From contig JAEZUY010000037.1 of NCBI GenBank assembly GCA_023420895.1, positions 1 through 17,839 on the forward strand: a stretch of DNA of 17,839 bases, given 5' to 3'. The notes below the pieces were generated by a model, which was given only the letters and a program-made list of their open reading frames with translations, made no database searches and was not told the DNA's origin. A program made the position numbers and the translations under genes. This DNA is from Bacillota bacterium. Lineage in GTDB: Bacteria > Bacillota > Clostridia > Tissierellales > Gottschalkiaceae. Of the stretch, positions 7,701 through 15,370 are shown one piece after another (within the stretch, counting starts at the first letter, position 1; each line of letters opens with the position of its first letter).

Positions 7701-10700
7701 GAAGAGTGAATTTAACTGGAATAACTGTAGATGAAGAAGCAGTCTACAGTTTCGTTCTTGAGGAAGGAGACGATTCATACAGTCTGAATCCTCAGGAATC
7801 TGAAAATATAAGGTTTTCAAATGGAACTGATGAAAATATAATTTTCCACCTCAGAACTAATTCAGAGTATGGAAAAATCAATATATCAACTAAAACGGTA
7901 AAAGGAGATAATGCTCCTTTTGTGAATTTCGTTATATATAAAGGAGAGGAAGAAATTTACAGAGGAAAAACTAATTTTGCAGGAAATTACACTACGGACT
8001 TTTTAAAGATAGGCCAGTACAGGGTTGAAATAGATCCTGACGATTCTTATAATGAGCTTGCAGAAATAGATAAAGTTAAAAATGTAAATATAATTTCTAA
8101 TGGAATATATCCTGCCGAGTTCAATAAACTGAAAAAGAAATATATCTATATAAGCGATGCAGGAGATATAGAGATAACAGGAGAGATACTTGACTATCAG
8201 TCGGAATGGAAAGTTAAAATAACTAAGTATCCGAATTCAGAAACTGGAGGAATTCCAGGAGCAAAAAGAGGAGCAGTAAATGCTATCTGGTTTTCCGATA
8301 AAGAGCTGATTAATATTCATGACACAAAGCTCACTATAAACGGAGTTAGAGCCGAACCGAACGGTCAGCTTGTCAAGAATAACGGATATTACGTATTTAC
8401 AGATGACCAGACGGCAAATATGACTGACGGAAAAGTTGTATACGAATATACTTTCAAAGCCGACGGACTTCCAGATCCTCCTCCGACTCCAAACCCGGAA
8501 GATCCTGAAGAACCGGAAATAGGAGGATATACTGTATTTGCGACTAGTGATATAATTTCAAATTCTTCACAGGAAAAGATAGAGAGAATAGGAACTGCGC
8601 ATAAAGTTACAAATCTGAGAGATAAAGGACATATAGATATCACCGGAAGAGGATATACTATGTACGATATGGACCAGGTGTGGGCATATGAAATAAGCAC
8701 AGCATCGGATCTCGAAGGAAAGTTCAATATGGTTGTGAGCATTCCTGAAGGAGATCCTTATCAGGAAGATTTCAATACAGCTGGTGCAGAAGCCGCGCTT
8801 TACAGAAAAGATGCTGAGGGAAATCTTGTAGAGAGAATAAATGTGATTCCGGTCATAAGTGCGGACGGAAAGTCAATGAAGATTTCAGTTCCTGTCCAGC
8901 CGGGACATAAAGGTGAATACAGACTCGTAGTTAAAGGAAAAGCAAAACCGAATCAGTATACTGATGTATATAGACAGAATGCCACATTGAACTTTACAAT
9001 GGATAAGTTCGATGAGGACGGAAATCCTTATGAAAAACTGATAGAGTCTAAATCCACAGTTGCAATTTCACCGGGAATACTTCCGCCTCCTTCGGAAATA
9101 AAAACTGAAACACTGGGATGCGGTCAGGGTGATGTTTATAAAGCGAGTATCATAATGAAGTCTGAGGTTTCAGAAGACAGAACTAGAATAAACTGGACGA
9201 TAAAAGTTTTAAATTCGGGGACTTCTAATTCGCCGTTTGATCTGAGACTTATGCCGGGAGAAGGTCTGGGACCTGTTGAAAATCTGAATATACAGGCTAC
9301 CGGAAGTGCGTTTCCTTTTATAACTCGTGATTCATTCATCGATCCTGATGACAATTCAAATAAAGATCTTCAGAGAAGAGTAATAGTGAGAACTAACAAC
9401 TTCAGAAGTAAGAGATTCGTAAATGCTCTCGACACTCCTAGAGCAAGAAGATATCTCGACGGAAGAGAGAAAGATCCTGAATATATCAAGAAGTATTTTC
9501 CTTATATTATTCTTCCGGACGGTGTGACAGAAGTCACTAGAGATACGGCTAAGAAAAAGATAGATCCTCTTTCAAATGAAGAAGTTCAATATGAGCCGGT
9601 AAGAAGCAGTAACCGTCAGCATTTTGAATCTGGAGAGTTTATAATGGTTTCATTTTCAACTCCTGTTACCGATTTTTCGCGTGCTGCGACTGACGAAGGG
9701 TACAGAATGAATATAGGAGCCGATATGTATGAAACTCGTAATTTTTTCGGGGAACTTACAACTTATACAGATACTCCTATATGTTCAAAACTCTCGCATA
9801 TGGATGTGAAAATAGATAAATATCAGAACGAGGGACATATATGTGAGCTTCTAGGACATTATGGAAGTGTAATCCTTTCAGGAAAATACAGTGAAGACGG
9901 AACAGCTATAAACTGGAATCTCAATTCTTCTTACGATAGGGTTGAGAAAGCTATAGGAGATGCTAAGTGGGCGAATGTGCGCTATGAACTGCAGTTTGTA
10001 GATAAAAATGGAAATCCGATAGAAAATCTTGCAGATATAGGACTTTCAACCGACCATACAGTAGTGAGAACTACTAATGGAGAAATTGCAAGCATTGATG
10101 GAGCTTTAACGGTTAATGATTCAAAAACGAATTATGTTGCAAAGGGTAAAGTATATGCAAACAATGTCGACAATCTTACGATTACGACTCCGCTTCTTGA
10201 AGACGGACCTTTTCCTAAAGACTACAGACTAAAAATAACCGGATGGATGGATCCGGAGGGAGCACCTTCTCAGGAGTCTATAGGAGAGTGTGTGGCTACA
10301 GTGGAAGGAAAAAAACTCAATGTGAATTTAGAAAAAAACTGGAAAAATATAGAAGAGGACAGTGTCCTTCCGGAAGCAGAATTCGTGCTTTACCAGAGAA
10401 ATATGGACGGACTTGTCAAAAAAATGGAAACAAAAACTTTACCGGAAACGGATATAGCCAATATTCCTTCGGGCAGTCCGTATGAAAAGCTGTATGATGA
10501 AAATGGATTCAAAGGAGCAGTCGGAAAGGTAATATTTACAGAACAGCCGGCATTCGATGATGCAGGAAACAGATACTTCTATTTTGTAGAAGAATCTCCT
10601 CTGGACGGCTATAATATAGCGAAAACTGTAGAAGGAAAAAGAGATGAACAGATATCTATAACTAATACTAAGAGAAACAAGTATAAAGAGCAGAAAGACC

Positions 10701-11995
10701 CTACGAAATATACAGCGGATAACGAAGGAGTATATCCGGAAGATTACCGCCAGGATTCTAAAGACGTCAGAAATGCCAAAACTGAATTCGATAAATCGCT
10801 GCTTGATGAGAACAAAGTTCCTTTAGGAAATGACGGAACTCCTTATAAGATTGACTACGAAGATGCGATTATAGGAAAGAGAGCGGTTGAGACGGATATT
10901 CCGGGAGAGTTCGACATGGAGCTGACTATAGAAGGAAAGACTGACGGCAGCGGAAACGGAACGATATCGAACGGTATAGTTAAAGACCCTATGGGAACGT
11001 ATCTGAACATTAAAGATACTAACGGAGATGGAGAAATCACTCATACTGTTACAGGATTCCAGGATGGAGATATAATACTGGAAGCACAGGACCAGAGCCT
11101 GCTTGACGGTGTTACAGTTTCATATATAAATGACGCTGACAATGATAAAGAAGGTTTTGAAATCAGCAATATATCTCTGAAAAGCGGTGAGAGCATAAAA
11201 GTCCGCTATAAAGTCAGACTCGATTCAGACATGTTCGGATATACAGCCGGAGTATATTATCAGACTAACGGAACTACGACGCTTCAGCCTAGACCTGGAG
11301 CGCCGCAGGAAGAACATCCCGAAATTCTGAGATATTTCCCGATATCTTCAGTAAAAGGGACTTCTAAAAGTATAGGAGTCAGAAAACGCTGGGAAGTAGG
11401 CGGTTCTGAAATTACAGGAACAGCAGTCGAAGATCTTACAGCGGCATTTAAACTGCTGAGATATACTGCAAAAGATCCTTATCAGAAGGACCTCCCTTCT
11501 CAGATAGATGAAAATGTCGAGCCTTTAGAAGTGACCATATCTGAACTTACGAAAGACAATAATATGGAAACAGTTTATGAAGGGCTTACAGCTTTCAATT
11601 CAGAAGGGAAAGAATATATCTATAAATGGGTAGAAGAGCCTTCTGCTATAGGAAGACATGAGTGCTGGGAGCTGAAGAGAGACAGAGAAGGAAGACCTGT
11701 TACGAAAACCCTTATAGGAGGACAGGAAGTTCTCTATACAAGATATATATTCGACAAGGAAAATGGAGGAAGATTTGAAGGTCCTGTAAGTGCAGAAGAG
11801 GGAACGGCCGTTTCTAAAGGTCCTCTTCTCAGAACAGAATTTACAAATGAATACCTCTATGAAGAGAAACTTCCGGTTACTGGAGGTCTCGGAGTCGATA
11901 TATACAGAATAGGAGGATTCATACTCTTAGCTATAGGAACTACAGCAGTCTACAGCAAAAAGAAAAATCAGAAATTAAAAAAGGATAATAATTAA
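4760..11995 (+). CDS. Giant LRR/Cna-B mosaic surface adhesin, LPVTG-anchored
   Basis: The frame is in phase with 4169-4552 and open from 4553, and the ATG at 4760 lacks a ribosome site. The intact protein would be about 2,608 residues. Between 4553 and 4760 it encodes BspA-type leucine-rich repeats (IGDYAF, IKTYAF, IEKCAF). Numbering from 4760, there is a charged linker (about 50-95), then a string of Cna-B or carboxypeptidase-regulatory-like beta domains with starts near 376, 462, 847, 941 and 1040. A proline-rich linker follows (about 1237-1254), then long beta-rich segments. Further on are a Cna-B domain with an E-box-like FVEESPLDGY (about 1940), a vWA-pilin flank without the vWA core (about 2000-2190), and a final Cna-B. 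The LPVTG sorting signal (2371-2375), a membrane helix and a Lys-rich tail end it. The likely role is a large pilus-tip or fibrillar adhesin handled by the neighbouring sortases. Without the upstream signal peptide it cannot be exported as annotated. Confidence 0.85.
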   Translation: MTYEELDYYFTEYESERPELHTDGAVAELDFSDEKVFLAFDDELAGFIDRKNSESSENDLEISDSNSKIINENNAEKESSKNEIKKKKFIEEISMNEITDGPIGLRLMNSPRMLMRSLRNGENLWRVYPDITSGVYVEGQNMRINEIAVVENKDEGTGVRYLEWNLQVEHMQAPNQNEYWGMMITQPQGEGEDTVWIPFTPNSASTESGGAMTPVNGYYKGPAIPQEAGDSQSEIFKIRTEVPEWDKTLKFKFVKLDADGNLLEGTSVEQDFKTQRPIPDKIKVNIPGYTGDVTLGIQGAELEIPYTVRMRDGAGYLYETGAVKGTEVRLEAPKGYEIVSPEGGRAIVQRNDESGEHYLNYSIRKITNPAEMLWKFRVTDIDGNPVEGASVKVTDLDGKVLEGISRVDGLTEVKGMFIDDNFTRFNIEVCKAGYHTDDKPVYYSSSESSIKLTIAESKPSQFNIAVRDSEDNSAVTGTVLSVTDDLGNVLTGEVSAEGTVSFNGNFTPCMPYDIKTVSVPEGYYRPDIQKVKYEESESDPAVSEIQIIKLKKAPVVPGEVKIKTNLSDADVTVDIYRGSEISGTPLLSDVSIPRNETVSLYDFEENQIYTLAVKGVSDEAKYGRNIGLAKNFVYEFTNPEELITLEEYPESASGELRIRIYEESRLGPLTKRLNGRRIVLEDSQSEDYFATIQNGEAVFTGLTPGETYRVKGVPLFKKYSIVKNDEITIGEEGNFEDWIIVKKSSTVYLTVKAPQARAFPDDMTVKIADPSNNRVIAGPVKVENGILKFDNIPQGKIFNFVYDNVPEKWTHEYNGKTPFYAEENSSSVTVNDYFECGETASENSILSIYVRDRDGSPVSGYSFKLKDSQGNLIEPELTTGYDGRAVHEFIPKLEGKYTLVNTAAKEGYNSINVKDVLDFTEKSSEGVEITVSQSSPEHSNIYITVLDENERPVTDKQLKLYKTKNGVIELVDGELQTNHEGRVNLTGITVDEEAVYSFVLEEGDDSYSLNPQESENIRFSNGTDENIIFHLRTNSEYGKINISTKTVKGDNAPFVNFVIYKGEEEIYRGKTNFAGNYTTDFLKIGQYRVEIDPDDSYNELAEIDKVKNVNIISNGIYPAEFNKLKKKYIYISDAGDIEITGEILDYQSEWKVKITKYPNSETGGIPGAKRGAVNAIWFSDKELINIHDTKLTINGVRAEPNGQLVKNNGYYVFTDDQTANMTDGKVVYEYTFKADGLPDPPPTPNPEDPEEPEIGGYTVFATSDIISNSSQEKIERIGTAHKVTNLRDKGHIDITGRGYTMYDMDQVWAYEISTASDLEGKFNMVVSIPEGDPYQEDFNTAGAEAALYRKDAEGNLVERINVIPVISADGKSMKISVPVQPGHKGEYRLVVKGKAKPNQYTDVYRQNATLNFTMDKFDEDGNPYEKLIESKSTVAISPGILPPPSEIKTETLGCGQGDVYKASIIMKSEVSEDRTRINWTIKVLNSGTSNSPFDLRLMPGEGLGPVENLNIQATGSAFPFITRDSFIDPDDNSNKDLQRRVIVRTNNFRSKRFVNALDTPRARRYLDGREKDPEYIKKYFPYIILPDGVTEVTRDTAKKKIDPLSNEEVQYEPVRSSNRQHFESGEFIMVSFSTPVTDFSRAATDEGYRMNIGADMYETRNFFGELTTYTDTPICSKLSHMDVKIDKYQNEGHICELLGHYGSVILSGKYSEDGTAINWNLNSSYDRVEKAIGDAKWANVRYELQFVDKNGNPIENLADIGLSTDHTVVRTTNGEIASIDGALTVNDSKTNYVAKGKVYANNVDNLTITTPLLEDGPFPKDYRLKITGWMDPEGAPSQESIGECVATVEGKKLNVNLEKNWKNIEEDSVLPEAEFVLYQRNMDGLVKKMETKTLPETDIANIPSGSPYEKLYDENGFKGAVGKVIFTEQPAFDDAGNRYFYFVEESPLDGYNIAKTVEGKRDEQISITNTKRNKYKEQKDPTKYTADNEGVYPEDYRQDSKDVRNAKTEFDKSLLDENKVPLGNDGTPYKIDYEDAIIGKRAVETDIPGEFDMELTIEGKTDGSGNGTISNGIVKDPMGTYLNIKDTNGDGEITHTVTGFQDGDIILEAQDQSLLDGVTVSYINDADNDKEGFEISNISLKSGESIKVRYKVRLDSDMFGYTAGVYYQTNGTTTLQPRPGAPQEEHPEILRYFPISSVKGTSKSIGVRKRWEVGGSEITGTAVEDLTAAFKLLRYTAKDPYQKDLPSQIDENVEPLEVTISELTKDNNMETVYEGLTAFNSEGKEYIYKWVEEPSAIGRHECWELKRDREGRPVTKTLIGGQEVLYTRYIFDKENGGRFEGPVSAEEGTAVSKGPLLRTEFTNEYLYEEKLPVTGGLGVDIYRIGGFILLAIGTTAVYSKKKNQKLKKDNN

Positions 11996-12013
11996 GAATA
12001 ATTTAGAGAATTG

Positions 12014-12057
12014 AGAAAAGACCCGTATAACTGGGATGCAGTTTACGGGTCTTTTCT
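12014..12057 (+). terminator. Rho-independent terminator after giant adhesin
   Basis: A long hairpin pairs AGAAAAGACCCGTA with TACGGGTCTTTTCT and then AACTG with CAGTT around a GGATG loop, about 19 bp with one bulge. The tail is moderately T-rich. It ends the adhesin operon before the separate LPETG pilin promoter. Confidence 0.88.
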
Positions 12058-12156
12058 ATTTCTAAATGATAATAAATAGAATAAAATAATTAAATTGTTT
12101 AATAGAGAATACATCAGCTATTCAAGCTAATTGAAAAAATAAATCCATAAAAACAG

Positions 12157-12184
12157 TAGACTTTTTAGGGAAATAGGCTATAAT
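12157..12184 (+). promoter_or_regulatory. Sigma-A promoter of LPETG pilin
   Basis: TAGACT (12157-12162), a 16-bp spacer and TATAAT (12179-12184) form a plausible promoter, giving a start near 12191 and a leader of about 115 nt. The stretch 12058-12156 upstream is AT-rich and shows nothing else that I can support. Confidence 0.6.
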
Positions 12185-12194
12185 CATATTTGTG

Positions 12195-12276
12195 AGCTGT
12201 CTTGTCAGTAACTCAACTGATAATAGAATTAAACGGCAGCTGAAAAACGCATATAGTATTCATTTGTTATACTGCG
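12195..12276 (+). promoter_or_regulatory. Structured 5' leader of LPETG pilin
   Basis: AGCTG (12195-12199) pairs with CAGCT (12237-12241) and encloses a TCAGT/ACTGA hairpin (12205-12220). A second hairpin pairs CGCA-tata-GTAT (12248-12259) with ATACTGCG (12269-12276). No T-run follows. The class is not recognised; a role in stability or translational control is inference. Confidence 0.35.
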
Positions 12277-12307
12277 TAATGATAATCAGCGAACTGGAGG
12301 TATGGCA

Positions 12308-13810
12308 ATGAGAAAGCTTGCTTCAATATTAATCTGCACGGTGTTATTTTCGATTATTGGGGCGGGAATATCTGCTGATGAAGTATCTGCAGAAGAAGAT
12401 TACAGAGAAATCACCAATCATAAGATAGTTCTGGAGAGGAAGGATAGTAAAACCCATAACTATGTTATGGATGATGATTACATACATAAAGGGGAAATAT
12501 ATAAGGGAAAAGAGTCAGAAAGAGAAATAGAAAATGAATCTGATTTTTCTTATAAATTGAAGACAGACGAAAACGGAGAAAAAAATTCTAAAGCGGACAA
12601 TTATGATGATTTAGAATATGAAGAGACGGATGAAATAATTCAGGATTTTTCTCTGTCTGGAGAGGAAAGATTTATGCAGCTTGAAGTTCAGGATGAAGAT
12701 GAACCGAGAATTCCTGAGGTCAGAGTTTCAGTTAAAAATCTGACAGAAGTTATAGAAACTGTGCACTACAATCAGGTTTTTCCGCTTTTTCTTCAGGCAG
12801 AGCTTCCTGAAATTTCTGAAACAGAGGAATTCAGGAGAATGGAACTCAAAAGCAATACTGACTATGGAACTCATCCTGACGCGGAAAATATGAAAGCTGT
12901 TAAAGACGGAATAAAAGTATATCTTGCGAATATAAATGAGGAAAACGGAGTAAGAACTGTTTCAGATATAGTAGAGCTGTATGCAGACAGGGAAGAGTTC
13001 AATGAAGAATGGAACAATAAGACTGTAGTAGTCAGAATTAAAAAAGAAGGTTTTAAAAAGGTCAATGCGCCTGAAAACAGAGGAAAGACTCTTATTGCAG
13101 AAATTCCCATGAAGATGAGAGATGATACACAGCCTTTTACTAAGCTCATAAACGACTGCTCTTTTCTTTACAGCACAGTTTCGCAGACGGATTCCGGACA
13201 TGAAATTACAGCGCCTGAAACTCCGTATGTATATCTTGGGGATATAAATTTTGTAAAGAAAGACGGAGATATGAATACAGGAATTAAAAATGTCGGGTTC
13301 AGAATTTCTGCATACGTTAAAACGGAGATTTCAGAAGGCACTGGAGGAAATCTGAATGAATTCGTAAAAGTGGTTAATGGTCCTGAAGAGGGCGGAGAAC
13401 TTAAATGGGCCGATCTTACAGAAAAAGGAAGATTTATGGGCTGGGTGGATACTGAAGAAGAAGCCGGAGAGGTATTTACTGATTCAGACGGAAACTTCTC
13501 TATAAAAGGTCTTCCTTATGGAGACGATATAGATACAGGACATACTATGTATATGCTTCATGAAACTTCCGCACCTGAAGGATATATGGGACTTTCGGGT
13601 CCTGCAGAAGTAAATCTCAAGGGAGTAAAAATTCAGGATGAACCGGAACTTTACGGACCTGAAGAAAGAGGAACTATATACAATAGAAAGTATAATAGCG
13701 AAGAACCCGTTCTTCCTGAAACTGGAGGAGAGGGAGCTGGACACTCTGCCATAGGAGGTCTCGGCGTTATAACAGTTTCATTATTTATTTACTTAAAAAG
13801 ACTGTTTTAG
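12308..13810 (+). CDS. LPETG-anchored pilin with C-terminal Cna-B domain
   Basis: This is a 500-residue pilin-like surface subunit. The ATG at 12308 is preferred over the ATG at 12302 because CTGGAGG ends 7 nt before it. Residues 1-29 form a signal peptide (cleavage after ISA or VSA). An acidic Glu/Asp-rich region (about 30-140) is followed by a beta-rich central domain (about 140-300). A Cna-B-like domain (about 310-455) carries a clear E-box, MLHETSAPEGY, with Glu at 419, which in this family helps form an intramolecular isopeptide bond. The LPETG signal is at 469-473, followed by a hydrophobic helix and a short KRLF tail. It is monocistronic or reads into the class C sortase 147 bp downstream, which fits a backbone or major pilin paired with its polymerase. 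I could not find a confident YPKN-type pilin lysine motif, so backbone versus ancillary status is open. Confidence 0.85.
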   Translation: MRKLASILICTVLFSIIGAGISADEVSAEEDYREITNHKIVLERKDSKTHNYVMDDDYIHKGEIYKGKESEREIENESDFSYKLKTDENGEKNSKADNYDDLEYEETDEIIQDFSLSGEERFMQLEVQDEDEPRIPEVRVSVKNLTEVIETVHYNQVFPLFLQAELPEISETEEFRRMELKSNTDYGTHPDAENMKAVKDGIKVYLANINEENGVRTVSDIVELYADREEFNEEWNNKTVVVRIKKEGFKKVNAPENRGKTLIAEIPMKMRDDTQPFTKLINDCSFLYSTVSQTDSGHEITAPETPYVYLGDINFVKKDGDMNTGIKNVGFRISAYVKTEISEGTGGNLNEFVKVVNGPEEGGELKWADLTEKGRFMGWVDTEEEAGEVFTDSDGNFSIKGLPYGDDIDTGHTMYMLHETSAPEGYMGLSGPAEVNLKGVKIQDEPELYGPEERGTIYNRKYNSEEPVLPETGGEGAGHSAIGGLGVITVSLFIYLKRLF

Positions 13811-13880
13811 AATTAATAGTAGCAATGTACTGGAAAAAATTAAATTTTGAGAATAAGCTCATTTCTTTACAGGCATAATC

Positions 13881-13909
13881 TTCACTAAACAGATGTTTCA
13901 CGGTATAAT
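13881..13909 (+). promoter_or_regulatory. Sigma-A promoter of second sortase
   Basis: TTCACT (13881-13886), a 17-bp spacer and TATAAT (13904-13909) form a good promoter match, with a start near 13916 and a short leader. No strong terminator is visible between the pilin and this promoter, so read-through from the pilin is also likely. Confidence 0.65.
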
Positions 13910-13957
13910 ATTATAAGGGGAGCAAACGGAGAAATCCGGAAAGGTGAAGGTGAGACG

Positions 13958-15247
13958 ATGATTAGAAAGATACTTGCATTGATAGTTCTCATGACCGGTA
14001 TAACTATATTCATCTATCCGTATACTTTCAGAGAAGTGAATGAGGCTAAGTACAGGATGGAGTCGAAGGAATATAGAGATGAAGTTTCTCATATGACTAG
14101 AGAGGAACTTGAAGATATCGTCAGAGAGACTAATGAATATAATAGAGTTATAGCCGGAAAAACGGGAGGAGTTTCAGATCCGTTTAAAGAAGTTATAACG
14201 ACAGAAACTGTAACTACGGAGACAGTGGAAGAGACTGCCGAAGTTCCGGCAGAACAGAATCAGACAGAAGAAGATAAAAAGAGCACTGCAGAATATTTTG
14301 ATTTTGTAGGGGACGACGATGTATTTGCATATATAGCTCTGCCTACTATAGGCGAAGTTCTTCCGATATATCTTGATGCTACTGAAAAGCACCTTGAAAT
14401 GGGAGCATCTCACATAAAAGGAACTTCTCTTCCGGTCGGAGGAGAGAGCACCCATTCAGTAATATCGGCGCACAGAGGCTGGGCGAAAGCGACTCTTTTC
14501 AGACATATAGACAAGCTTAAAAAAGGAGACAGATTCTATATATACGTCTTCGGAAACAGACTTGCTTATGAAGTGAGCGGAAGGGAAATCATACTTCCAA
14601 ACAATATATCGGCATTAGAAGTAAAACCGGGAGAAGACAGGGTCACACTTCTGACTTGCCACCCGTTTCCTTATATGACTCACAGACTTTTAGTCTACGG
14701 AGTGAGAGTTCATGACGATGGAGAGACTATTCAGGACGGAACGTTTAAAACTGATGTGATGAATAAAATAACGGGAGCAGATATAAACAGCAGAATAAAT
14801 TACAAATATCTGACTCAGGAAGAAGTCGATGAAATCTGGGAAGAAAACAGAATGATATTCAAAGACCAGGTTCCTGTGACTCAGGATGTATATGAAAATA
14901 TTCCGCAGGAGACGAGCATAGTTAATTTCACTGACAGATACGATATAGATACTGTCAAGAAAATCAACCTCGGAATAACAATCATAGGAATAATTCTTCT
15001 CATAATATGTCTTCTGCTTCTGATTCAGGAGATTATAAAGCTGATAGGCAGAATAAGAAATAAAATACAGAAGATAAAAGATAAGAGAAGAAAAAAGAAA
15101 ACTGGAAATAAAAATAATGAAGAAAATTTAGAAGATTATTCGGAATCAGATATCAGTCAAAATGATGATTATTATGAAAATATAGAAGATTCAGAAGAAT
15201 ATTCTGATTATGATGAGTTTTCGGACCAGAATCACAGAGACAATTAA
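13958..15247 (+). CDS. Class C (pilin-polymerising) sortase with acidic tail
   Basis: This is a 429-residue membrane transpeptidase of the pilus-assembly class. It has an N-terminal helix (about 4-22) and a lid motif Asp-Pro-Phe at 74-76, followed by a Thr/Glu-rich loop. The catalytic His is at 172 (SAHRG), the Cys at 234 (LLTCHPF) and the Arg at 243. A second transmembrane helix lies at about 337-360. The cytosolic C-tail is first basic (KDKRRKKK) and then strongly acidic and Tyr-rich over the last ~45 residues. The acidic tail is unusual for the class and contrasts with the poly-Lys tails of the first sortase. It follows the LPETG pilin, so that pilin is the most likely substrate. The start has a GGTGAAGGTGAG ribosome region just before it. 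Identification is firm; substrate assignment is inference. Confidence 0.94.
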   Translation: MIRKILALIVLMTGITIFIYPYTFREVNEAKYRMESKEYRDEVSHMTREELEDIVRETNEYNRVIAGKTGGVSDPFKEVITTETVTTETVEETAEVPAEQNQTEEDKKSTAEYFDFVGDDDVFAYIALPTIGEVLPIYLDATEKHLEMGASHIKGTSLPVGGESTHSVISAHRGWAKATLFRHIDKLKKGDRFYIYVFGNRLAYEVSGREIILPNNISALEVKPGEDRVTLLTCHPFPYMTHRLLVYGVRVHDDGETIQDGTFKTDVMNKITGADINSRINYKYLTQEEVDEIWEENRMIFKDQVPVTQDVYENIPQETSIVNFTDRYDIDTVKKINLGITIIGIILLIICLLLLIQEIIKLIGRIRNKIQKIKDKRRKKKTGNKNNEENLEDYSESDISQNDDYYENIEDSEEYSDYDEFSDQNHRDN

Positions 15248-15260
15248 ATAAAAGATATAT

Positions 15261-15299
15261 AAAAAAGACATCCTCAATTATATTGGGATGTCTTTTTTT
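15261..15299. terminator. Bidirectional terminator between sortase and leuA
   Basis: GACATCC (15267-15273) pairs with GGATGTC (15286-15292). It is flanked by an A-run on the left and a T-run on the right, so it forms a hairpin with a U-tract when read from either strand. It serves both the second sortase (+) and leuA (-), which converge here. Confidence 0.9.
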
Positions 15300-15370
15300 G
15301 ATGTTATTAAGCTTTGTTCTGTAAGGTTTTGAAACTTACATAAGATTATTAGATTATTTGTTATTTATAG

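Noticed and set aside
10243..10485. 80-codon + strand open frame inside the giant adhesin
   Set aside because: It is an off-frame shadow of 4760-11995 with no ribosome site and no protein-like features. The minus-strand frames within the adhesins and sortases were rejected for the same reason.
12302..12307. ATG at 12302 as the start of the LPETG pilin
   Set aside because: It lies one base after GGAGG, too close. ATG at 12308 has correct spacing and a standard signal peptide.
13811..13880. Terminator after the LPETG pilin
   Set aside because: Only a 4-bp TGAG/CTCA hairpin is present with no real T-run, so it is too weak to call.
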